Source of the DNA: Candidatus Schekmanbacteria bacterium
Lineage (GTDB): Bacteria > CSSED10-310 > JACPHN01
Assembly (NCBI GenBank): GCA_016188575.1
Contig: JACPHN010000041.1
Span: forward strand, 47,343-111,342
Direction: 5' to 3'
Length of the DNA: 64,000 nucleotides
Part shown: in pieces, positions 8,752 through 15,894 of the stretch
Layout: each line of letters opens with the position of its first letter
Numbering within the stretch: the stretch's first letter is position 1
Translations under genes and position numbers: made by a program
The notes under the pieces: generated by a model
Database searches by the model: none
What the model saw: only the letters and a program-made list of their open reading frames with translations
What the model was told of the DNA's origin: nothing

Positions 8752-10344
8752 ATGCCCGCGATCGTGGTTTCCAGGCGTCGCCGCTCACCCGCATTCGTCT
8801 CCGCCTGCCTGCTGCTTGCAGGCGTCTCGCTGACAGCATGCACCAGTGGTCCGGCCCTGCCCCCGCCCGCGGAAGCCAGTCCCGAGCCGCGCGCCTTTCT
8901 TGGCGGGGCTCCGTTTCCCGCCCTCACCCTCACACGCCTGCCGGGCCAGGCGCCCCCCTACCTCGGCGCGCCGTCCCCCCGGCGGGAGCTCTTCGCGGCG
9001 CCGTCGCTGGCAGGACCGGGCGACGGCAGCCGAGAGTCGCCGTGGACCGACCTGCGTGGAGCGCTTCGCCGGCTAGAACCAGGCGACCACCTCACGCTAC
9101 TGCCCGGCGTGTGGACTGCGGCTATGCACCTGGACGAGCACTGCCGAAACGGCCTTCCCGAGGCCCCGATTCGCCTCTCCGCCGCACCGCGCTCGCGCCT
9201 GGTGCCCCCCGAGGGCGCGCGGTTCGGGCTGTTCGTCGAGCGCTCCTTTTGGGCGATCGACGGCATCGAGGTGTCACCCACGGGCGCCGGCACGGTCGCC
9301 GTGCTTGTCCATGACGCCCAGAACGTCCACCTGTCACGCTGCTTTCTACACGACGGCAAAGCCAACGGGCTCGTGATCGGCCCAGGCGCCCGCAACGTCA
9401 CCGTAGAGCAATGCGAAATCAGCGGCTTCCAGCGGGGCTCCGCCGACGCGCACGGCGTGACGATCCTGCCGGCCACGACCGGCATCCGCTTGGAGAACAA
9501 TCACGTTCACCACAACTCCGGCGACTCCGTGCAAATCGTCGGCCCCGAGCAGCTTGCCACCGACCCGTTCGATCCCCGCCACCTGCCTCTCAAACCTGCG
9601 CGCGACATCACCGTGCGCGGCAACCGGATGCACGAAGACCGAGAAAATGCGGTGGACATAAAGACCGCCACAGACGTGGAGATCTCGCAAAATCGCATCT
9701 GGGGCTATCGCCCAAGCTCTGGCTCGCGTTTCGGCGAGGCGGTCGTCGTCCACTATGGCGCGACCAACGTAACGGTCCGCGAAAATCTTGTCGCTGGCGC
9801 TCATACCGGGATCGTCGTCGACCGCGGCACGCTTGCCGGCCAACCCGCCGCGGCACTACCCCGTCAAATCGTCCTCGAACGGAATTACTTGCGCGGCGAT
9901 GCCCGCGCCGACACGGCCATTTTCGTGATCGACTCGGAGCGCGTCGAAGTCCTCCACAACGTCATCGAGGCCTACCCGACAGCGCTGGTTTTTCTCGGAA
10001 GAGACGGCCGAAACCCGCGTCACGTCGCCGTCAACAATCTCGCCATCGACCCCTCGCGCCTGGCGTTCCGCGCCTCGCGGCTCGCGGATGTCGCGCGTTT
10101 CGAGCATAACGTGTTCGCGCTTTCCGGCTCCGAGCTCCGGTGTCGCGTCGGACGGCAAACCGTGCCGTTGCGCTCCGTGCTCGCCGAGGGCCTCCTGCCA
10201 GCAACCGTCATCGCCGGCTCGGTTCACGTCCCGGGCGGCGACCTCGACCGGATCGCGGGCGTCAGCGTCATTGACCGAGGAGCCCCCATTCCGGGGCGGA
10301 ACTTCCTGGGAGCCGCGCCCGACATCGGGATCGCGGAGCACTGA
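8752..10344 (+). CDS. Right-handed parallel beta-helix lipoprotein
   Basis: This 530-residue secreted protein has a basic n-region (SRRRR), a hydrophobic stretch and the lipobox LTAC (Cys 30), so it should be lipidated. From about residue 75 it has an opening block typical of pectate-lyase-like helices (WTDLRGALRRLEPGDHLTLLPG). Repeated ~22-residue rungs follow with alternating hydrophobics and stacked Asn/His (LENNHVHHNSGD, VTVRENLVAGAHTGIV). Such folds bind or cleave polysaccharides; the catalytic residues are not evident. ATG 8752 is preferred over 8692 because it begins the signal peptide. It ends 104 bases before the metzincin gene. Confidence 0.8.
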   Translation: MPAIVVSRRRRSPAFVSACLLLAGVSLTACTSGPALPPPAEASPEPRAFLGGAPFPALTLTRLPGQAPPYLGAPSPRRELFAAPSLAGPGDGSRESPWTDLRGALRRLEPGDHLTLLPGVWTAAMHLDEHCRNGLPEAPIRLSAAPRSRLVPPEGARFGLFVERSFWAIDGIEVSPTGAGTVAVLVHDAQNVHLSRCFLHDGKANGLVIGPGARNVTVEQCEISGFQRGSADAHGVTILPATTGIRLENNHVHHNSGDSVQIVGPEQLATDPFDPRHLPLKPARDITVRGNRMHEDRENAVDIKTATDVEISQNRIWGYRPSSGSRFGEAVVVHYGATNVTVRENLVAGAHTGIVVDRGTLAGQPAAALPRQIVLERNYLRGDARADTAIFVIDSERVEVLHNVIEAYPTALVFLGRDGRNPRHVAVNNLAIDPSRLAFRASRLADVARFEHNVFALSGSELRCRVGRQTVPLRSVLAEGLLPATVIAGSVHVPGGDLDRIAGVSVIDRGAPIPGRNFLGAAPDIGIAEH

Positions 10345-10369
10345 CGAGCTACTCCTCCGCGCGCCGCTC

Positions 10370-10399
10370 GTGAAAAACCATTCCGGCGCGGCTACAATG
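10370..10399 (+). promoter_or_regulatory. Possible promoter for the metzincin gene
   Basis: A TACAAT hexamer at 10394-10399 is a good -10 match. A weak -35 (GTGAAA at 10370-10375) lies 18 bases upstream. It is about 50 bases before the start codon of the metzincin, in the only gap between it and the beta-helix gene. Confidence 0.3.
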
Positions 10400-10448
10400 G
10401 TCAGGATCGTGTTTCCGCAGCTATCGATTACCGCGTCAAGGAGCTCCC

Positions 10449-12845
10449 ATGCCGACCTGCACAGGCCATCGAGCGCGTCCGCGCCGCGCCCTCGCCTTTG
10501 TCTTGCTCGCCCTCGCCCTGAGCCGCCCATCCTTCGCCGCCGCCGCGGGCGCGGCCGAAGGCGGGCCGCAAGCGCGCTCCGCCACGCCTGTAACGCTGCT
10601 GCCACCGGTCCTCGAAGGCGCCGCCGGCGTACGCCTCACCTGGTCCGAAGCAAGCGCTCCCGATTTTTCCCATTACGCGGTCTGGCGATCCGAAACACCG
10701 CTTCCCGTTCCGTCGCTGGACCTTCTCGGCGCCGTCCTCGCGGCGCTCGGCGTGACCGCGGCGCTGCTCGCGCTCCGCGTCGGGCACCGCGCTCACCCGG
10801 TGCGGCGGCGCGTCGCCACGGCCGCAATTATTGCCGCCCTGGTCGGGCTCTGGGTCATCACCGCCGAGCAGGCCTCCTCGGTCTCCATTGCCGATCTGCC
10901 GCCGGCGCCCGGCGAAGGCGTCTGGCTCACGACCATCGACGATCGCGCCACGACGACCTACCTCGACTCGGCCGTTCCCGCAGGAGTTTATTTCTACCGC
11001 ATCTACCTCTTCACCACCGGCGACGACATGGTGTCGTCCAACGAGCAACCCTTCTACGATCTCGCACCGACGCCGACGCCGACTCCGACCGAAACGCGAA
11101 CCCCCACGGTGACTCCGACCGCCACCCGCACACGCACGCCAATCCAGTCACCGACCCCGTCGCCGACCATCACGCCCACGTCGATCCCCACCATCAACGC
11201 CAACCTGTACCTTGCCGAGCTACGGCTGACACAAGCGACCGACATCGGTCTGTCTCCCAAGGCCAACCTCGGCGCCGTTACCGTCCCGCGCATCGCCGGC
11301 CGGACCGCCGTGGTCCGCGCGTTCGTCGGTGTCAGCGGCTACAGTTACCTCGTTGATTCCGTCTCTGCTCGGCTGCGCGCCTACAGCGGCGGCGACGAGC
11401 TTTCCGGATCGCCGCTTGTGGCATCGATCGACAAGCTGCCCGAATCGGCCAGTGAAGCGGCGTGGAGCGACTCGATCAACTTCACGATTCCTTCGGGGTG
11501 GCTGGAAGAAGGCACGAGCTTCGTTCTGGAGATCGACCCGGACAATGCCTACGCCGAGACCGACGAGACCGACAACCGAGCTCCTGGCTCGGGCACCACG
11601 CCCTTCGAGCTCGTGTCCACTCCCGATCTGGATCTCATGATCGTGCCGGTCACGCATGCCGGCGTACCACCTGACAGCGCCGCCTTCGACGATGTGCAGG
11701 ACTGGTTGCAGTGGACCTATCCGGTCCCGGACGTCAGCAGGCAGATCCATAGCTCGGTGACGTACTCGGGGCCGCCCGTGAGCAGCGATGGCACGAACTG
11801 GGATGCGGTTCTCGACTTCGTGACCGACATCCGCGGGATGGAGACATCCGCGCCGAATCGGTATTACTACGGTGTTTTTTATCCGGGATACGACTACGGC
11901 GTCGTCGGTCTGGGGTGGATGCCGTACTATCCATCCAGTCCGTTGCCGGTGGCCGTGGGCACGGATCGCTCGTTTGCCGCGGGGGAGACGGGAGCACATG
12001 AAATCGGCCACAATCACGGCCGGAGGCATGTGGCGGCAAGCGGCAGTGGTTGCGGGACGCCGTCCGGTACCGATGCAAGCTACCCGTACGCGAACGGCAT
12101 CATCGGCGTGGTGGGTTGGAGAGCCGGCGCTACGGAGCTTTACGGCAAGGCGGCCTACAGAGACTATATGAGCTATTGCAACACGACGTGGATATCTGAT
12201 TATAACTACAAGGCCTTCTACGACTGGGACGCCTATTATAACTCCGCCCGCGGGAGCGCAGCGCCGAACCCGACCTCCGAGCGCGTCTACTATCTGTCGG
12301 GTGTTGTCCGTGCTGGGCGCGCGACGACGACGATGGCGGCCGAGCTCAGGGACCACGCGCCAACACCCGACGAGGGCGCGCTCGTGCTTGAGCTGCTCGA
12401 CGCCAGCGGCGGCGTCGTTGCCCTCCACCACGCCGCTTCGGCACCTGCCGACCACATCACCGGTGTCAGCGCGTTTCAGGTCAAGGTGGCGCTGGGCCGC
12501 GGCGTCGCCGTGTCTGGTTACCGGCTCAGCAGCCAATCGGGCGCCGTCCTCGCGGAGGAGATGCGGACCGGGAAAGCGCCGGAAGTCACGCAGCTCGCGG
12601 CGCGGCGCAGCGTCGGGGAAGACATCGAGATATCCTGGAGCGATTCCGTGGGCAGGGGCGGGCTCGCCGTGGTCATGACCGATACGGGCCCGGATGGGAG
12701 TTTCGAGGTCAGGGCAATCGGCGCCAACACCGGCTCGGCGCGCCTTCGCGGAGGGGTGGGCGAGCTTGCCGCTCGGCATGTTAGCCGCCTGCGCCTGCTG
12801 GTGTCGGACGGAGCTCGCAGCACCATCATGGAACGTCCGCTGTAG
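10449..12845 (+). CDS. Secreted metzincin protease with split Fn3/membrane hairpin, Thr-Pro linker and CARDB-like domain
   Basis: This 798-residue protein starts at ATG 10449, with AAGGAG five bases upstream. It has a signal peptide (1-~34) and the first half of a fibronectin-III-like domain (VRLTWSEA, YAVWRSE, ~58-82). Two membrane helices follow (~91-110 and ~122-141) around an Arg-rich loop, then the second Fn3 half (~168-202). Next come a Thr-Pro linker (~207-248) and a CARDB-like domain (~250-385). The catalytic domain has HEIGHNHGRRH (517-527), an exact HExxHxxGxxH metzincin motif, and a Met-turn YMSYC (Met 573). A beta-rich tail follows. It is 14 bases ahead of the ECF sigma gene, so they are probably co-transcribed. 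Specificity is unknown. Confidence 0.8.
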   Translation: MPTCTGHRARPRRALAFVLLALALSRPSFAAAAGAAEGGPQARSATPVTLLPPVLEGAAGVRLTWSEASAPDFSHYAVWRSETPLPVPSLDLLGAVLAALGVTAALLALRVGHRAHPVRRRVATAAIIAALVGLWVITAEQASSVSIADLPPAPGEGVWLTTIDDRATTTYLDSAVPAGVYFYRIYLFTTGDDMVSSNEQPFYDLAPTPTPTPTETRTPTVTPTATRTRTPIQSPTPSPTITPTSIPTINANLYLAELRLTQATDIGLSPKANLGAVTVPRIAGRTAVVRAFVGVSGYSYLVDSVSARLRAYSGGDELSGSPLVASIDKLPESASEAAWSDSINFTIPSGWLEEGTSFVLEIDPDNAYAETDETDNRAPGSGTTPFELVSTPDLDLMIVPVTHAGVPPDSAAFDDVQDWLQWTYPVPDVSRQIHSSVTYSGPPVSSDGTNWDAVLDFVTDIRGMETSAPNRYYYGVFYPGYDYGVVGLGWMPYYPSSPLPVAVGTDRSFAAGETGAHEIGHNHGRRHVAASGSGCGTPSGTDASYPYANGIIGVVGWRAGATELYGKAAYRDYMSYCNTTWISDYNYKAFYDWDAYYNSARGSAAPNPTSERVYYLSGVVRAGRATTTMAAELRDHAPTPDEGALVLELLDASGGVVALHHAASAPADHITGVSAFQVKVALGRGVAVSGYRLSSQSGAVLAEEMRTGKAPEVTQLAARRSVGEDIEISWSDSVGRGGLAVVMTDTGPDGSFEVRAIGANTGSARLRGGVGELAARHVSRLRLLVSDGARSTIMERPL

Positions 12846-12859
12846 GCAGCACAGGACCG

Positions 12860-13387
12860 ATGCCTGACGTTGACATCAGTGAGCTCGTGCGGCGCTACGG
12901 ACCGATGGTGTTTCGCCGCGCCCGCTACCTGCTCGGCAACGACGCGGAGGCCCAGGATGCGGTGCAAGAAGTCTTTGTCCGGCTGGTCAACAAGATCGAC
13001 TCCTTCCGCGCGGAGAGCCAGCCGTCGACGTGGCTCTACCGGATCACGACGAACTACTGCCTGAACCTCATCCGCGACCGCGGACGGCGCCGGGAGCTTC
13101 TCGAGCAGCATGCGACGAGCACGGAGGATGACCCGGACCCGGGAGCTCCGGATCCCGAGCTCATGGCACTGATGCGCCGGCTGCTGGCCGCCGCCGATCC
13201 GCTGCAGGCGCAAGCGGCAATCTACGTCCACGTGGACGGCATGAGCCACGCCGAGGCCGCGGCGCTACTCAACGTGTCTCGCAGAACGGTGGGTAACCTG
13301 CTCGAACGCTTCGAGAAATGGGCGCGGCGCAACCTGGAGGGGCTCGTGCCCAACAACGCAGCCGGCGGGTCTAACTATACGAAATGA
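12860..13387 (+). CDS. ECF-type RNA polymerase sigma factor
   Basis: This 175-residue sigma-70 family protein lacks region 1 and 3, as ECF factors do. Region 2 includes RRARYLLGNDAEAQDAVQEVFVR and the -10-binding PSTWLYRITTNYCLNLIRD. Region 4 includes the helix-turn-helix MSHAEAAALLNVSRRTVGNLL. The start is ATG 12860. Its TGA overlaps the ATG of the next gene (ATGA), so it is coupled to its presumed anti-sigma factor. Target promoters are not known. Because the metzincin precedes it and a caspase-like protein follows, it may be switched on by proteolysis. Confidence 0.92.
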   Translation: MPDVDISELVRRYGPMVFRRARYLLGNDAEAQDAVQEVFVRLVNKIDSFRAESQPSTWLYRITTNYCLNLIRDRGRRRELLEQHATSTEDDPDPGAPDPELMALMRRLLAAADPLQAQAAIYVHVDGMSHAEAAALLNVSRRTVGNLLERFEKWARRNLEGLVPNNAAGGSNYTK

Positions 13388-14208
13388 GTAACCTGGACTA
13401 TTCAAAGCTGTCGGGCAAGAACCCGGATTGTCCCTCGGAGCTGCTGCTGGATCGGTTCCACGGCGGTGAGCTTCCCAGCGCAGAAAGCGCCGCAGTTGAA
13501 CGGCACAGCGCGCAGTGCCCGGCCTGTACGGCCAGGCTGGCGCTGCGGCAGCGCGGCGCTGCGGCTTTCCCCGCGCTGCGGCTGGACGAGGTCGCCGATA
13601 AGTGCGTGCGCCTGGACGCGCAGCGCCGCGTCTGTAGAACCTACCGCAGCTCGGTGTGGCAGCGCTTTGCGGAGCGGCTCTCGGCGACCAGGCGCGTGCA
13701 CCTGAGCTGGATCGCGGCCGCGGCGACCGCCGCCGCGGCCATCTTCGTGGCGCTCCTGCCGCAGCTTCGTCACGATGGCGGCATCGACGGGACCGGAATC
13801 CACATGAAGGGCGGCCCCCGGCTTCACGTCGTGCGCGAGCGCAGCGGTGCCGTCGCCGAGCTGGCGGACGGCGAGCTCGTGCGTGCTGGTGATCGGCTCC
13901 AGTTCCGAGTCGATCTCCCGGCGGACGCAGAAGTCATGGTGGTTGGCGTCGAATCGTCCGGCGCGATTTACCCGTGTTACCCGCTCGGCGCGTCCGGCTC
14001 CACAGCGGCGCGCGCCGGTGCCGGCATCGCGCTGGCAGGCGCCGTCGAGCTGGACGACAGCGCCGGCGACGAATACCTTCATCTCGTCGTTTGCCCGCGC
14101 CACTTTGCCCTGCACAACCTTTCGGCGCCTGCCCGAGGAGCCATGGCTGTCGCCGGTGGAGACGGGTGTCGGAGTGACTCCATCCACATCGTGAAGGAGG
14201 TACCGTGA
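13384..14208 (+). CDS. Transmembrane zinc-finger anti-sigma factor with DUF4384-like sensor domain
   Basis: This 274-residue protein has an N-terminal zinc-binding anti-sigma motif, HSAQCPAC (H-x3-C-x2-C), which in this family clamps the cognate sigma factor. One membrane helix lies near residues 108-127 (WIAAAATAAAAIFVALLPQL). The extracytoplasmic C-terminal ~140 residues include DRLQFRVDLPADAEVMVVGV and resemble DUF4384-type beta domains. Such domains are often found with caspase-like proteins. It overlaps the sigma gene upstream and the caspase-like gene downstream by 4 bases each, which is strong evidence for a three-gene unit. Confidence 0.85.
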   Translation: MSNLDYSKLSGKNPDCPSELLLDRFHGGELPSAESAAVERHSAQCPACTARLALRQRGAAAFPALRLDEVADKCVRLDAQRRVCRTYRSSVWQRFAERLSATRRVHLSWIAAAATAAAAIFVALLPQLRHDGGIDGTGIHMKGGPRLHVVRERSGAVAELADGELVRAGDRLQFRVDLPADAEVMVVGVESSGAIYPCYPLGASGSTAARAGAGIALAGAVELDDSAGDEYLHLVVCPRHFALHNLSAPARGAMAVAGGDGCRSDSIHIVKEVP

Positions 14209-15812
14209 GGGCGGTGCGCCTGGTTAGCCCGGCGGCGGTCGCGGTCACCGTAGTCCTGCTGCTGGTCGCCACGGCGGACGCCGCCGCCGGGACGCGCGTG
14301 ATTGCGATCATCGCCGGCAACAACGCCGGCACCGCGGACGACGCCGCGCTCGAGTTCGCGGAGCATGATGCCGAGGCACTCGCGGCGGTGCTGCGCAAGC
14401 TCTCCGGCGTCGCTGCACACGATGCCGTGCTGCTGCTCGGTGACCAGGCCGAAGATCTCAGAAATGCCTTGCTGCAGACCAACGTGCGCCTGCGCTCGCC
14501 GCTGCGCGATCCAGGCCAGGACGTCACCATCCTCATCACCTACTACTCTGGACATGCCGGGCCTGATGGGCTACACATGTCGGGGACGGTGCTTCCTTTC
14601 GAGGAGCTCAAGGCACTGGTGGCCGGCTCGGCGGCCTCCGTACGCGTGCTCATCGTCGACGCGTGCCGCAGTGGAGGTATCACCCGTGTAAAGGGCGCGC
14701 GCGCGGCGGCGCCATTCGACATCGCGATGGAAGACCGCATCACGGCGGAGGGACTCGCCATCATCACCTCGAGCACCGCCGGGGAAAACAGTTATGAATC
14801 GCAGAGCCTGCGCGGCTCTTTCTTCACGCACCACCTCGTAAGTGGGCTGCGCGGTGCCGCCGACACCGACCGCGACCGGCGGGTGACGCTTGCTGAGCTG
14901 TATGACTATGCGTACCGCCAGACGCTGCAATCTTCCGGGAGCACGTCATCACTGCAGCATCCGACCTTCCTGTATGAGATCAAGGGGCGAGGCGAGCTGG
15001 CGATCGCACGACTCGATCGCGATGTGGAACGGATGGCGACGCTGCAGATCGCCTCGCCGGGACGATATCTGCTGCGCGATCGCGCGGAAGACGGTCCGAT
15101 CGCCGCTGAAGTCGAGATTTCGGAGAAGGGTGCTGACATTGTCCTGCCGGCAGGGGAATACTTTGTCCAGCACAGGGGCAAGGCTGCGTTTCGGGAGTAC
15201 GGGGTCGCTCTGAACAGCCGCGCCGCAGTCGCGCTCGAAAAGTTGCCGTTCCGCGAAGTCACGTACGCCCGGCTGCTCCGCAAGGGTGGCGGCGAAAGAC
15301 GCGCCGTCCACGGTTTCTATGCTTTGGCGGCCGGACGAGGCGAAACGCTGGACCGCGAAGGCCCGACTGCGCACGCCGTGCTCGGATATTCTCTGGATCT
15401 GCCCTGGCTTACCTGGGGTGGGCGGTTTCGCTATGCGGACCGCAAATCGACGCTCGCGGGCGCCAGCCTCGAGCAGCGGCACACAGAGTTGGCCTTCGGG
15501 CTCACGGCTCAGCGCTACGTCGACCTGAATCGCATCAGCCTCGCGCTCGGGCTCAGCGCCGAGGCGGTGCGGCACGAGCAGCGCTTTTCCGGCCCCGGAC
15601 GGGCGCCGGCGCGCGCCGCGTGGGGATCGGCGTTTGGCGGGCTTCTGGGGGTGGAGCTGCAACTGGCGCCGCGCCTTGTAGCGCGTGTCGAGCTCGGCCC
15701 GATGACGACGACGTTCACCCGCGCCATCATCGACAACGGCGCCCCAGCGGGCAGCGAAACTGCCTCGGTCTTCACGTGGTGGCTGGCGACCGGTTTCGGG
15801 TGGCGTTTTTGA
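14205..15812 (+). CDS. Caspase-family protease with predicted C-terminal outer-membrane barrel
   Basis: This 535-residue protein has a signal peptide (1-~28) and a peptidase C14-like domain (~30-240). The catalytic dyad is visible: His 117 in YYSGHAGPDG and Cys 154 in VDACRSGG. An acidic loop, DTDRDRRVTLAELYDY, resembles an EF-hand and follows FFTHHLVSGLRGA, a usual family landmark. After a linker the last ~170 residues alternate polar and hydrophobic residues in strands (GGRFRYADR, HTELAFGLTAQRYV) and end GFGWRF with a terminal Phe, as in outer-membrane barrels. It overlaps the anti-sigma gene by ATGA/GTGA. The substrate is unknown; cleavage of the anti-sigma factor is one hypothesis. Confidence 0.85.
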   Translation: MRAVRLVSPAAVAVTVVLLLVATADAAAGTRVIAIIAGNNAGTADDAALEFAEHDAEALAAVLRKLSGVAAHDAVLLLGDQAEDLRNALLQTNVRLRSPLRDPGQDVTILITYYSGHAGPDGLHMSGTVLPFEELKALVAGSAASVRVLIVDACRSGGITRVKGARAAAPFDIAMEDRITAEGLAIITSSTAGENSYESQSLRGSFFTHHLVSGLRGAADTDRDRRVTLAELYDYAYRQTLQSSGSTSSLQHPTFLYEIKGRGELAIARLDRDVERMATLQIASPGRYLLRDRAEDGPIAAEVEISEKGADIVLPAGEYFVQHRGKAAFREYGVALNSRAAVALEKLPFREVTYARLLRKGGGERRAVHGFYALAAGRGETLDREGPTAHAVLGYSLDLPWLTWGGRFRYADRKSTLAGASLEQRHTELAFGLTAQRYVDLNRISLALGLSAEAVRHEQRFSGPGRAPARAAWGSAFGGLLGVELQLAPRLVARVELGPMTTTFTRAIIDNGAPAGSETASVFTWWLATGFGWRF

Positions 15813-15816
15813 CGAA

Positions 15817-15866
15817 TTGTCCAGACGGCGCGCGGCGAGTAGAATAGCAGGCGTTTACAGGCCTGC
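15817..15866 (+). promoter_or_regulatory. Sigma-70-like promoter with operator-like inverted repeat
   Basis: TTGTCC (15817-15822) and TAGAAT (15840-15845) are separated by exactly 17 bases. Directly after the -10 lies an inverted repeat GCAGGC (15847-15852) / GCCTGC (15861-15866), a good position for a repressor. It is the only gap between the caspase gene and the histidine kinase gene, so the kinase probably has its own promoter. Confidence 0.5.
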
Positions 15867-15894
15867 CCGGTGAACCCCAACTCCGCGTGTAGCG

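Noticed and set aside
11040..11200. Thr-Pro linker DNA as a possible CRISPR array or tandem repeat gene
   Set aside because: Units are short and coding, without spacers; they are a stalk between domains.
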